Part shown: in pieces, positions 38,656 through 46,725 of the stretch
How positions within the stretch are numbered: the stretch's first letter is position 1
Layout: the number at the start of each line of letters is the position of its first letter
Assembly (NCBI RefSeq): GCF_014836715.1
Contig: NZ_JACSQI010000012.1
Location: 1-64,000 of the forward strand
DNA: 64,000 bases
Direction: 5' to 3'
Source of the DNA: Escherichia whittamii
Lineage (GTDB): Bacteria; Pseudomonadota; Gammaproteobacteria; Enterobacterales; Enterobacteriaceae
Program-made: the position numbers and the translations under genes
The notes under the pieces: generated by a model
Database searches by the model: none
What the model was told of the DNA's origin: nothing
What the model saw: the letters and a program-made list of their open reading frames with translations, nothing else

Positions 38656-39767
38656 TTACGCGGGCTAACTTTTAGTAATTCCCCGTTGGACTCGTCGGTC
38701 AGGACGTATAAATAACCGTCGGGTCCAGTGCGAACATCACGAATTCGCTGCCCCCTGTCCGTTAATATGCGGCCATCTTCCGTCACTTTGTTGCCTTTGA
38801 CGCTCATCACGATGACATCTTTGTCTTTTAACGCGCCAATAAATAATTTTTGCTGCCACTGGGGGAATTTGTCACTGTTATAGAAGGCCATACCGCTCAC
38901 CGCCGGTGAGTCTTTCCAGTAGAAAATCGGTTGTTCGGTTCCGGCAACGATTTCCCCTTTCGCTTCCGGTATTTTAAATCCCGAGTAATTGATGCCCCAG
39001 GACGCCAGCGGCCAGCCGTAGTTTTTGCCTTTTTGCGGAATATTTATTTCATCACCACCGCGCGGGCCATGTTCATTCAACCACAGTGCATTACTCCACG
39101 GATTCATCGCCATCCCTTGCGGATTACGAATGCCGTAAGACCAGATCTCAGCTCGTGCAGCGGATTCCTTCACAAAGGGATTATCATCCGGGATCTCGCC
39201 CTGGTCGGTCAGACGCACTAATTTACCCTGTAATTTGTCGAGATCCTGCGCCGTCGGGCGCTGATTATTTTCCCCCAGACCAATAAAAAGATAACCGTTA
39301 CCGTCGAATACCAACCGCCCGCCAAAATGGTTACCGGTAGACAGTTTTGGCATCTGCCGAAAGACGGTGTGGAAGTCGGTCACTTGTGAGAGATCATCAC
39401 TTAAGCGGCCATAACCGACGGCAGTTCCGGCTTTGCCATCATCGCCAACTTCGGAATAACTTAACCAGATGCGGCGAGACTGGGCAAAATCAGGTGCTAA
39501 AGCCACATCCAGCAGACCGCCCTGCCCGTGCGCCCAGACTTCCGGCACTCCGGCAAGCGGCGCAGATAATCCTTTTCCTGCTTGCCAGTGACGCAACTCG
39601 CCGCCGCGCAGGGTGATTAACATGCCGTGATTATCGGGTAAAAAGGCCAGCGCCCACGGGTGATCGAGTTTGTCTTGCAGTACTTCGACATTTACCGTTG
39701 CAGGCGCCGCCCAAAGAGCGGAAGAAACACAGAGAAAGGGCACAAGGAAAAGGGATTGTCGATGCAT
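38652..39767 (-). CDS. yliI: YliI, PQQ-dependent soluble aldose dehydrogenase
   Basis: Periplasmic beta-propeller enzyme of 371 residues that oxidises aldoses when PQQ is supplied; E. coli does not make PQQ. Signal peptide [23 protein letters not shown]. Typical segments: [44 protein letters not shown] and [12 protein letters not shown], which supply the catalytic histidine and cofactor contacts. Monocistronic. Confidence 0.94.
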   Translation of the reverse strand: MHRQSLFLVPFLCVSSALWAAPATVNVEVLQDKLDHPWALAFLPDNHGMLITLRGGELRHWQAGKGLSAPLAGVPEVWAHGQGGLLDVALAPDFAQSRRIWLSYSEVGDDGKAGTAVGYGRLSDDLSQVTDFHTVFRQMPKLSTGNHFGGRLVFDGNGYLFIGLGENNQRPTAQDLDKLQGKLVRLTDQGEIPDDNPFVKESAARAEIWSYGIRNPQGMAMNPWSNALWLNEHGPRGGDEINIPQKGKNYGWPLASWGINYSGFKIPEAKGEIVAGTEQPIFYWKDSPAVSGMAFYNSDKFPQWQQKLFIGALKDKDVIVMSVKGNKVTEDGRILTDRGQRIRDVRTGPDGYLYVLTDESNGELLKVSPRN

Positions 39768-39847
39768 AACGCCTCCGGATTGACTCTGGCTTAAAGCGTA
39801 GTCAGTGGAGGAGATGGCAAATTCATTTTTACAAAAACTTAAACATG

Positions 39848-39872
39848 AAGGGGGAGATGCTTTCTCCCCCTT
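39848..39872 (-). terminator. Terminator after bssR
   Basis: Arms AAGGGGGAGA (39848-39857) and TCTCCCCCTT (39863-39872), five-base loop. On the minus strand it is followed by CATGTTT. Six bases past the bssR stop. Confidence 0.7.
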
Positions 39873-39877
39873 AGTTT

Positions 39878-40261
39878 TCAGGCCTGCTCAAGCATGGTGT
39901 GCTTTTCAAGACTCTGGATACTCAGCGTTAAGCTCATCAGACAATTTTCAAGCTTATCGGAGTTGACGGTAATAAAATTTGGGCAATCATGATACCCACT
40001 CATCAAACATACTGCGGCTGTCGCTAATGCTTCTTCAGCGTGATGAAGAGCACTCCACTCATCCTTATCCAGATGAAGATTCAACCGCAGCGATTTATCG
40101 TGCAGTTCGCGATTCAGTTTAAAAAAGTTATCTCGTAGATGATTGCTTTCGCTGACGGACATGTATCCTTTAGCCTTCCTCAGATGCACGTACGCAGCGA
40201 GGTCAACTTGTGCGTCTTTCAACCGATTCAGCAGGTCGATTCGCTGTCTGTCAACGAACAT
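39878..40261 (-). CDS. bssR: BssR, regulator of biofilm through signal secretion
   Basis: Small cytoplasmic protein of 127 residues (formerly YliH), implicated in biofilm formation, indole and AI-2 signalling and catabolite effects in E. coli. Mostly helical, no known enzyme motif; family-specific stretch DKSLRLNLHLDKDEWSALHHAEEAL. The ATG at 40261 is preceded by GAGGAT on the minus strand; an ATG 11 codons earlier is rejected. In K-12 its upstream neighbour is rimO; here the lac-like block lies between. Confidence 0.93.
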   Translation of the reverse strand: MFVDRQRIDLLNRLKDAQVDLAAYVHLRKAKGYMSVSESNHLRDNFFKLNRELHDKSLRLNLHLDKDEWSALHHAEEALATAAVCLMSGYHDCPNFITVNSDKLENCLMSLTLSIQSLEKHTMLEQA

Positions 40262-40365
40262 ACTTCGATCCTCCTCTTTCCAGCCTTGTTGCAATTAAAT
40301 AGTATGGCTACTTTTTGTACAAAATGCTGTCAAGGATCAATACTTCACAACTTATTAATAAGAAT

Positions 40366-42420
40366 TTACATTATTTCTCTTTCCAGCACCTCACATCCCC
40401 ACGGCGCCAGTTCTAAGTCTTGTGAACAAGCCTTGCCCGTTTCTGCCACTCGCCACGCTCCAGGAAGCACAACATTTTGTACATGAGCAGTGTAGTTTTG
40501 TACAAAAACCCATTCCTGATTGCCGTCTGTCCGACGCGTTGCAATAACGCCAACAGGAAGCTCAGTAGCAAGTGCTTTTGGGAGATGAAGTGTGTTGATC
40601 AACATCGCGGCAAACGCTTGATGAAATGACGCATCATTACGCGAAGCCACATAGAAAGCACGACCTTGTCCGACGTGATTTACCGTTAACGCCGGCGTAC
40701 CTGCATAAAAATCCTCGCTATAGTGCGCCAGAACCTGTGCGCCTTCGGCGTGAATAACCGCACATAATTCCCGTGCCTGCCATTGCCCCTGCAGTCCATA
40801 CGCATTCGGCTCGCAGACAACTTCGTTATGCTGATAATCATTAAGGCTATCAATCTCTTCAGCCCACACGCCCATCAGATCACGCAACGGGCCAGGGAAA
40901 CCGCCCAGGTGACATAAATCGGTTTCATTGACAATCCCGGACCAGTAAGTAGTGACAAAATTGCCTCCAGCTTCGACATAGGCACGAGCACGAGCAGCAA
41001 ATCCATCGCGAACCATATAGAGCATTGGGGCGATAACTAACTGATAATCCGTAAGATCACAATCAGCGTTGATAATATCGACCGCCACGCCCTGCTCCCA
41101 GAAAGGTCGGTAATGCTCCACTACCGTTTGCTCGTAGTGGATACCGCAATTGCGCGGCCCGGCAGCATCATTGACCGCCCAGCGGTTTTCCCAGTCGAAA
41201 ATAATGGCAACTTTTGCCTGCGTTTTCGTCCCAACCAATTGTTTAAGATGTGCCAGTCGTTGCCCCAGTTGTATGACTTCGCGCCCGGTACGCGTCTCCA
41301 GATGACCGACGTGATCAACCACCGCACCATGAAACTTCTCCACGGCACCACGACTCTTACGCCACTGAAAATAGTGCACGCCATCTGCACCGTGAGCGAC
41401 GGCCTGTAAGGAAGAAAGAATATTCATTCCCGGCTTTTTCAATTTGCTGGTTGGCTGCCAGCTTGTCTGGCTGGGCGTGGATTCCATCAGAATAAACGGT
41501 TTATTTTTCAAGGTACGCATCAGGTCGTGATACATCGCTGTTTTACAGGCAACAGCGCGTTCATCTTCCTGTTTATGCCACATGGGATAGCTATCCCAAC
41601 TCACAAAATCAACCACTTCAGCTAATGCCCAGTAGTTGTAGTCATTGAAATACCACATAAAATTGGTCGTCGCAGGTAAATCGGGGCGTTCTGCTTTTAA
41701 CGGCGCGATCTCCATTTGATAGAACTCTTTTACCTGCGATGTGACAAAGCGCCGCCAGTCAAGATTCAAACCGTGGTTAGACATCTCACCTAACGGGGAA
41801 GGAGATTCAATTTGTGCCCAGTCACTGTATGTATGGCTCCAGAAGCCAGTCCACCATGCCTGATTAAGCGCCTCAAGAGTGGTGTAACGAGTCTGCAACC
41901 AACGGCGAAACGCCTGTTGGCATCCATTACAATGACACTCTCCGCCATACTCATTACTGATATGCCATCCCAGAACCGCCGGATGATTGGCGTATCGCTG
42001 CGCCAGCTTACGGTTAATTTGCGTCACTTTATCTTTATACACTGGCGAAGAAAGGCAGTGATTATGGCGACCACCGTGAAGCATTTTCTCGCGTGAGGCG
42101 CTAACTCTCAGAACCTCTGGATAACGTGCAGCAAGCCAGGCGGGTTTAGCTCCGCTCGGGGTTGCCAGGAAGACAGAGATCCCACCAGCATGAAGTTTAT
42201 CCAGCACCTCATCCAGCCAGTCAAAGCAATATTCCCCCTCTGTGGGTTCCAGCATTGACCAGCTAAAAATACCCACCGACATGGTGTTACAACCAGCCTG
42301 TTGCATCATGGCGATATCTTTCTCCAGAATCCCGGGAACATGTAACCACTGCTCCGGATTGTAATCGGCACCATGAAGTAACCACGGGGCTCTGGGAATG
42401 ATCGGTGGATGCTTGTCCAT
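40366..42420 (-). CDS. GH42 beta-galactosidase, cytoplasmic
   Basis: Glycoside hydrolase family 42 enzyme of 684 residues, cleaving terminal beta-galactosides. The TIM-barrel domain spans about 1-390; acid/base E157 in HISNEYGGECHC and nucleophile E313 in ILMESTPSQTSW are both present. C122, C162, C164 and C167 form the zinc site typical of GH42. A glutamine-amidotransferase-like trimerisation domain (about 395-610) and a small C-terminal beta domain follow. No signal peptide. RBS CAGGAG on the minus strand, six bases before the ATG. A lac-O1-like operator lies 32-52 bp upstream of the start. Divergent from a LacI-type repressor gene and near a LacY-type permease, so it probably takes the role of LacZ. 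Substrates could be lactose or galacto-oligosaccharides. Not part of the K-12 chromosome at this place. Confidence 0.93.
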   Translation of the reverse strand: MDKHPPIIPRAPWLLHGADYNPEQWLHVPGILEKDIAMMQQAGCNTMSVGIFSWSMLEPTEGEYCFDWLDEVLDKLHAGGISVFLATPSGAKPAWLAARYPEVLRVSASREKMLHGGRHNHCLSSPVYKDKVTQINRKLAQRYANHPAVLGWHISNEYGGECHCNGCQQAFRRWLQTRYTTLEALNQAWWTGFWSHTYSDWAQIESPSPLGEMSNHGLNLDWRRFVTSQVKEFYQMEIAPLKAERPDLPATTNFMWYFNDYNYWALAEVVDFVSWDSYPMWHKQEDERAVACKTAMYHDLMRTLKNKPFILMESTPSQTSWQPTSKLKKPGMNILSSLQAVAHGADGVHYFQWRKSRGAVEKFHGAVVDHVGHLETRTGREVIQLGQRLAHLKQLVGTKTQAKVAIIFDWENRWAVNDAAGPRNCGIHYEQTVVEHYRPFWEQGVAVDIINADCDLTDYQLVIAPMLYMVRDGFAARARAYVEAGGNFVTTYWSGIVNETDLCHLGGFPGPLRDLMGVWAEEIDSLNDYQHNEVVCEPNAYGLQGQWQARELCAVIHAEGAQVLAHYSEDFYAGTPALTVNHVGQGRAFYVASRNDASFHQAFAAMLINTLHLPKALATELPVGVIATRRTDGNQEWVFVQNYTAHVQNVVLPGAWRVAETGKACSQDLELAPWGCEVLEREIM

Positions 42421-42451
42421 GCTGACTCCTGAATTGTTTTAAACAGACAAA

Positions 42452-42472
42452 AAATGTTATTCGTTCACAATA
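42452..42472. promoter_or_regulatory. lac-O1-like operator upstream of the GH42 gene
   Basis: Read on the minus strand the site is TATTGTGAACG followed by AATAACATTT. It matches the lac O1 operator (AATTGTGAGCG then GATAACAATT) at 17 of 21 positions. It sits between the likely promoter and the GH42 ribosome site, the same relation O1 has to lacZ. The neighbouring repressor has the LacI recognition-helix residues, so binding is expected. Confidence 0.75.
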
Positions 42473-42476
42473 TTGT
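42467..42476. repeat. Short palindrome overlapping the GH42 operator
   Basis: ACAATATTGT is a perfect 10-bp palindrome that overlaps the last six bases of the lac-like operator. It may simply arise from the operator half site TTCACAA plus chance, or extend the repressor contact. Confidence 0.4.
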
Positions 42477-42595
42477 CATCTAGTAATTAATTGCTTCGTT
42501 ATGCAAGGAATGCCCGGCAGGAATGTGATCAAGTACGCGTTTTTCCCTTCAAATAGCTTCGGCGGTTCAGCTTACCGACAGTGAGACAAGTGAGC

Positions 42596-42612
42596 GTGAT
42601 ACGTATGACATT
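42596..42612. promoter_or_regulatory. Candidate operator upstream of the LacI-type gene
   Basis: GTGATACGTATGAC (42596-42609) is a near-perfect palindrome with central CG, as LacI-family operators have. Its second part, ACGTATGACATT (42601-42612), recurs exactly at 43885-43896 upstream of the permease. It lies just ahead of a possible -10 TATACT at 42621-42626, so the repressor may control its own gene. Confidence 0.5.
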
Positions 42613-42653
42613 CACTGCGGTATACTGTGACAAATCTTTTAGCCGGGGCGAAT

Positions 42654-43736
42654 ATGAAAACCAAAGCTGCAACCCTTGCCGATGTTGCTCGTCATGCCAA
42701 TGTTTCTTATCAGACAGTGTCGCGGGTGCTTAACAATTCAGCGAATGTGTCTGCCAAAACACGTCAAAAAATTGAACAAGCCATTGCCGAACTTAAATAC
42801 GTTCCAAATCGCGTAGCTCAACAGTTGGTAGGGAAAGAGAGCAAAACGGTCGGGCTGGTTACAACTTCGCTCGCCCTACATGCCCCCTCGCAAATTGCGG
42901 CAGCAGTGAAAAAATATGCCGGAGAACAGGGATATCAGGTGCTGATATCCATGATCGATGATGTTGATATTAAAGGTATTCAGGCTGCAATTAATGACTT
43001 AAAAGCACAACGGGTAACAAAGATTATTATCAACGCACCGCTGGAAACGGCATTGGCTGAAAATCTGGTTGCTGAAAACAGCGATGTGTTGTGTCTGTTT
43101 CTCGACGTGGACCCTTATAGCCCGGTGTTTAACGTCACTTTTAATCCTGCAGAAGGTGCACGCGCCAGCGTGAAATATCTTTACGATTTGGGGCATCGTC
43201 AATTTTGCCTGATCTCCGGCCCAGAAAACTCAGTACCGGCGCGGCTACGACTCAATACCTGGCGCGATACTCTCGCCTCACTCCAACTGACGCCGCTGGC
43301 CATTCATTACGGTAGTTGGGACGCTCAAAGCGGCTATCTGGCGACGTTACAGATGCTACGTGAAACGCCACAGGTGACCGCTCTTCTGATCGCCAATGAT
43401 CAGATGGCATTGGGGGCGTTAAGCGCCTTACATCAACAAAAACGTAAAATCCCGCAAGATATTTCTGTCATTGGCTATGATGACACCTATGAGAGTGCGT
43501 TTTTTGAACCCTCACTGACGACCGTCGCAATTGACTTTGATTTACAAGGAAAAATTGCCGTTCAACAAATTTTACAGCCGGACGATGAACACGCGATGCT
43601 CCGCTCTTCAACCATCCTTCCCAGTCGCCTGGTCGTACGTAACTCTGCTGGCCCTCTGCACTCACCACAGACTGATCTGATGAATATTGCCGAACACCTT
43701 CGCACACTGGCGGATGAACTAACACGCAAGGCATAA
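42654..43736 (+). CDS. LacI-type repressor of the GH42/permease locus
   Basis: Regulator of 360 residues, the same length as LacI. The HTH is TLADVARHANVSYQTVSRVLNN with Y19, Q20 and R24 equal to LacI Y17, Q18 and R22, the residues that read the operator. Hinge NRVAQQLVGKES is nearly that of LacI. Inducer-pocket residues are kept: LFLDV (LacI D149), ARLRL (R197), GSWDAQSG (W220), ANDQMALGA (N246) and GYDDT (D274). The C-terminal MNIAEHLRTLADEL resembles the LacI tetramerisation helix. I start at 42654 (ATG, GGGG upstream); a GTG at 42627 would begin right after the -10. Predicted to be induced by a beta-galactoside such as allolactose. Confidence 0.92.
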   Translation: MKTKAATLADVARHANVSYQTVSRVLNNSANVSAKTRQKIEQAIAELKYVPNRVAQQLVGKESKTVGLVTTSLALHAPSQIAAAVKKYAGEQGYQVLISMIDDVDIKGIQAAINDLKAQRVTKIIINAPLETALAENLVAENSDVLCLFLDVDPYSPVFNVTFNPAEGARASVKYLYDLGHRQFCLISGPENSVPARLRLNTWRDTLASLQLTPLAIHYGSWDAQSGYLATLQMLRETPQVTALLIANDQMALGALSALHQQKRKIPQDISVIGYDDTYESAFFEPSLTTVAIDFDLQGKIAVQQILQPDDEHAMLRSSTILPSRLVVRNSAGPLHSPQTDLMNIAEHLRTLADELTRKA

Positions 43737-43753
43737 AAGTAATACGTTCTCAT

Positions 43754-43790
43754 AAAAAGATTTAGTGATCTATTTCGCTAAATCTTTTTT
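43754..43790 (+). terminator. Terminator of the LacI-type gene
   Basis: Arms AAAAAGATTTAG (43754-43765) and CTAAATCTTTTT (43778-43789), 12-base loop, followed by further T. It ends the repressor transcript, so the permease needs its own promoter. Confidence 0.85.
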
Positions 43791-43805
43791 ATTACCAGCA
43801 ATAAT

Positions 43806-43821
43806 TGTGATGCAAATCGCA
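43806..43821. promoter_or_regulatory. CRP site upstream of the permease gene
   Basis: TGTGA-TGCAAA-TCGCA matches 9 of 10 defined CRP positions and is flanked by AAT and AAC. It lies between the repressor terminator and the permease. A class II promoter would start near 43855, where TAATCA (43844-43849) could act as -10. It predicts catabolite control like the lac promoter. Confidence 0.7.
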
Positions 43822-43876
43822 AACATTCATTTAACACATTGCCTAATCATCGCAGTCAGGGTCAGAGTAAAAATGA

Positions 43877-43897
43877 AATTGTTAACGTATGACATTT
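43877..43897. promoter_or_regulatory. Candidate operator upstream of the permease gene
   Basis: AATTGTTAACG then TATGACATTT matches the reverse complement of lac O1 at 15 of 21 positions, and its end ACGTATGACATT is shared with the site ahead of the repressor gene. It lies downstream of the CRP site and before the permease start, the order of lac P-O. Confidence 0.55.
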
Positions 43898-43989
43898 TCG
43901 GAGATGCATACCAAAACAATAACCAGTAAGCACAGCGAATGCCTGTGCCAACGGTAAATGACCCCACGCCAGTGATTGAGGATATGGCT

Positions 43990-45225
43990 ATGTTATTGCC
44001 CGGTAAACGTAATTATATTTTGCTCAGTATTTTCGATTTCCTGTACCTCTTTGCCTGGTCGGCAACGATGGCATTTTTTGTCATATGGACGACACAGCAT
44101 CTGGAAATTACCGCCACACGCACAGGATTACTTTATTCCGTTAATGCTTTCATTGCGTTATTAATGCAGCCGTTCTTCGGTTTCATCTCCGATAAATTTG
44201 GTCTTAAGAAACAACTCATCTGGATCCTCGTCGCATTATTACTTCCCGTAGGCCCATTCTTTATTTATGTATACGCCCCGCTTCTGGTTCATAACTTCTG
44301 GCTGGGCGCTGTTTTGGGTGGCGTTTACCTGGGGATCATTTTTAATTCTGGCTGTGGCGTTCTGGATTCCTGGATAGATAAAGTTTCGCGTCGTTATCAT
44401 TTTGAATATGGTCGCGTAAGAATGTGGGGCTCTCTGGGATGGGCCGCCGCCGCGTGGATTGTGGGTAAATACATTGATACCAGTCCTAATCTCTCTTTCT
44501 GGCTGGCAAGCTGTGCCATTGTGGTCGCCGCAATCTGCTTTATGTTTACCAAAATTGAACTGACCGAGGCAGAAATTGAAAAAACCAATTCGCTGAAAGC
44601 TATCCATGCGCTTGAACTGGCGAAAAATAGTCAGTTCTGGTTTTTATTGATGTTCACTCTGTTCGTCACGCAAATTTATGACACCTACGATCAACAATTC
44701 GCACAATATTTTTCGCTGCAATTTCCGACGCCAGAAGAGGGCAATCGCTGGTACGGGATTCTGGCTTCTGTCCAGGTCTGCGGAGAAACCCTATTTCTCT
44801 GTCTGATGCCGTGGTTTGTTAACCGCACTGGCGCAAAATGGGCATTAGTGATTGCCGGAACCATTATGTCGTTACGCATTGCTGGTTCTGCAATCCAACT
44901 GGGACCGGTGTGGATTGCAGCCGTTAAAATGATGCACGCCATCGAAAAACCACTGATCCTGGTATCTGTGTTTAAATTTATCGCGGCTAACTTTGATCAT
45001 AAACTCTCTTCGACGGTCTACCTGCTGGTGCTTTTTGTGGCATCCATCGCCACGGCAATCTATTCCCCCATTGCCGGCTATCTGTATGACACCATTGGCT
45101 TTGCTGAAACCTATTTAATCCTGGGAGCTATTGCCGGTTGCTTCACGCTTATTTCGGTCTTTACGCTGCGAGACAAATCCAGCAGCCAGCCCGCAAAGGC
45201 GCTAACTGAAAACCCAATAGCATGA
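43990..45225 (+). CDS. LacY-family sugar:proton symporter
   Basis: Oligosaccharide:H+ symporter of 411 residues with 12 helices. Starting at 43990, after GAGG with eight bases, the residue numbers fit LacY directly: D126 (LacY E126), R144 and W151 in GRVRMWGSLGW, with S148 for C148. Later positions are shifted by a shorter loop: YDTYDQQF (LacY Y236, D237, D240), GETLF (E269), and KMMHAIEKP (K319, H322, E325). Thus most known sugar- and proton-coupling residues are kept. An ATG at 43939 is also open but would add 17 residues and has no ribosome site. Asp at 126 also occurs in the sucrose permease CscB in my memory, so the substrate may not be lactose itself. Confidence 0.92.
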   Translation: MLLPGKRNYILLSIFDFLYLFAWSATMAFFVIWTTQHLEITATRTGLLYSVNAFIALLMQPFFGFISDKFGLKKQLIWILVALLLPVGPFFIYVYAPLLVHNFWLGAVLGGVYLGIIFNSGCGVLDSWIDKVSRRYHFEYGRVRMWGSLGWAAAAWIVGKYIDTSPNLSFWLASCAIVVAAICFMFTKIELTEAEIEKTNSLKAIHALELAKNSQFWFLLMFTLFVTQIYDTYDQQFAQYFSLQFPTPEEGNRWYGILASVQVCGETLFLCLMPWFVNRTGAKWALVIAGTIMSLRIAGSAIQLGPVWIAAVKMMHAIEKPLILVSVFKFIAANFDHKLSSTVYLLVLFVASIATAIYSPIAGYLYDTIGFAETYLILGAIAGCFTLISVFTLRDKSSSQPAKALTENPIA

Positions 45226-45234
45226 TAACCATTT

Positions 45235-45258
45235 ACGCCCCGATATTTGGGGCGTTTT
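45235..45258 (+). terminator. Terminator of the permease gene
   Basis: ACGCCCC (45235-45241) and GGGGCGT (45249-45255), seven-base loop, then TTTT. It closes the lac-like block before rimO. Confidence 0.85.
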
Positions 45259-45352
45259 CCTCGCCTGTTGACCAGATTACGATACAAATTTTATCCAGAA
45301 CTCTGTAGAATCCCTGCCCTGACCTTTCCTGTAACTGAATATTTTTTAAGCT

Positions 45353-46678
45353 ATGAGCAAAGTAACTCCCCAGCCGAAAATCGGCTTTGTTTCCCTTGGC
45401 TGCCCGAAAAACCTTGTCGATTCGGAGCGCATTCTGACTGAACTGCGTACTGAAGGTTATGACGTAGTACCGAGCTATGACGACGCGGATATGGTGATCG
45501 TTAACACCTGCGGCTTTATCGACAGCGCGGTGCAAGAGTCTCTGGAAGCCATTGGCGAAGCGCTGAATGAAAATGGCAAGGTGATTGTGACCGGTTGTCT
45601 GGGGGCAAAAGAAGATCAGATCCGCGAAGTCCACCCGAAAGTACTGGAAATCACCGGGCCTCATAGCTACGAACAGGTTCTGGAGCACGTTCATCACTAC
45701 GTGCCAAAACCGAAACACAATCCGTTCCTGAGCCTGGTGCCGGAACAAGGTGTGAAGTTAACCCCACGTCATTATGCCTATCTGAAGATTTCCGAAGGCT
45801 GTAACCACCGCTGCACTTTCTGCATTATTCCTTCAATGCGCGGCGATCTGGTGAGTCGCCCGATTGGCGAAGTATTAAGCGAAGCGAAACGTCTGGTTGA
45901 TGCGGGCGTTAAAGAGATTCTGGTTATCTCCCAGGACACTTCCGCGTATGGCGTTGATGTTAAACACCGTACTGGCTTCCACAACGGCGAGCCGGTCAAA
46001 ACCAGCATGGTCAGCCTGTGCGAACAGTTATCGAAACTGGGGATCTGGACTCGTCTGCACTACGTTTACCCTTATCCGCATGTGGATGACGTTATCCCGC
46101 TGATGGCTGAAGGCAAAATCCTGCCGTATCTGGATATTCCGTTACAGCATGCCAGCCCACGTATTCTCAAACTGATGAAGCGCCCGGGTTCGGTGGATCG
46201 CCAACTGGCACGCATCAAAAAATGGCGTGAAATCTGCCCGGAACTGACCCTGCGTTCAACCTTTATTGTCGGCTTCCCTGGCGAGACGGAAGAAGATTTC
46301 CAGATGCTGCTCGACTTCCTGAAGGAAGCACGTCTGGATCGCGTTGGCTGCTTTAAATACAGCCCGGTTGAAGGCGCAGATGCCAATGCTCTGCCGGACC
46401 AGGTCCCGGAAGAAGTGAAAGAAGAACGCTGGAATCGCTTCATGCAACTGCAACAACAGATTTCTGCCGAACGTCTGCAGGAAAAAGTGGGCCGTGAAAT
46501 TCTGGTGATCATCGACGAAGTGGACGAAGAAGGCGCAATCGGCCGCAGCATGGCAGACGCTCCGGAAATCGACGGCGCGGTTTATCTCAACGGTGAAACC
46601 AACGTTAAGCCGGGCGATATTCTGCGTGTGAAAGTCGAGCATGCCGATGAATACGATTTGTGGGGTAGCCGGGTTTAA
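45353..46678 (+). CDS. rimO: RimO, ribosomal protein S12 methylthiotransferase
   Basis: Radical-SAM enzyme of 441 residues that methylthiolates Asp88 of ribosomal protein S12. The N-terminal UPF0004 domain holds its own cluster cysteines ([24 protein letters not shown]). The radical-SAM CxxxCxxC is in [20 protein letters not shown]-terminal TRAM domain (about 378-441, [14 protein letters not shown]) contacts substrate. Monocistronic; converges on dgcI. Confidence 0.97.
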   Translation: MSKVTPQPKIGFVSLGCPKNLVDSERILTELRTEGYDVVPSYDDADMVIVNTCGFIDSAVQESLEAIGEALNENGKVIVTGCLGAKEDQIREVHPKVLEITGPHSYEQVLEHVHHYVPKPKHNPFLSLVPEQGVKLTPRHYAYLKISEGCNHRCTFCIIPSMRGDLVSRPIGEVLSEAKRLVDAGVKEILVISQDTSAYGVDVKHRTGFHNGEPVKTSMVSLCEQLSKLGIWTRLHYVYPYPHVDDVIPLMAEGKILPYLDIPLQHASPRILKLMKRPGSVDRQLARIKKWREICPELTLRSTFIVGFPGETEEDFQMLLDFLKEARLDRVGCFKYSPVEGADANALPDQVPEEVKEERWNRFMQLQQQISAERLQEKVGREILVIIDEVDEEGAIGRSMADAPEIDGAVYLNGETNVKPGDILRVKVEHADEYDLWGSRV

Positions 46679-46685
46679 TTAATGT

Positions 46686-46715
46686 CAGGCCGGGCAAAAT
46701 TATTTTCCCGGCCTG
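46686..46715. terminator. Bidirectional hairpin rimO/dgcI
   Basis: Perfect arms CAGGCCGGG (46686-46694) and CCCGGCCTG (46707-46715) with a loop of AAAATTATTTT type. Located between the convergent stops of rimO and dgcI. Confidence 0.6.
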
Positions 46716-46725
46716 CTAATAAACA

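Noticed and set aside
43801..43821. AATTGTGATG read as a lac operator half
   Set aside because: Only the first eight bases match lac O1; the whole fits a CRP site much better.
40262..45352. Insertion sequences or direct repeats bounding the lac-like block
   Set aside because: The 104 bp and 127 bp flanks were compared by eye; no transposase, tRNA or direct repeat was found, so the block's mode of arrival cannot be told from the sequence.
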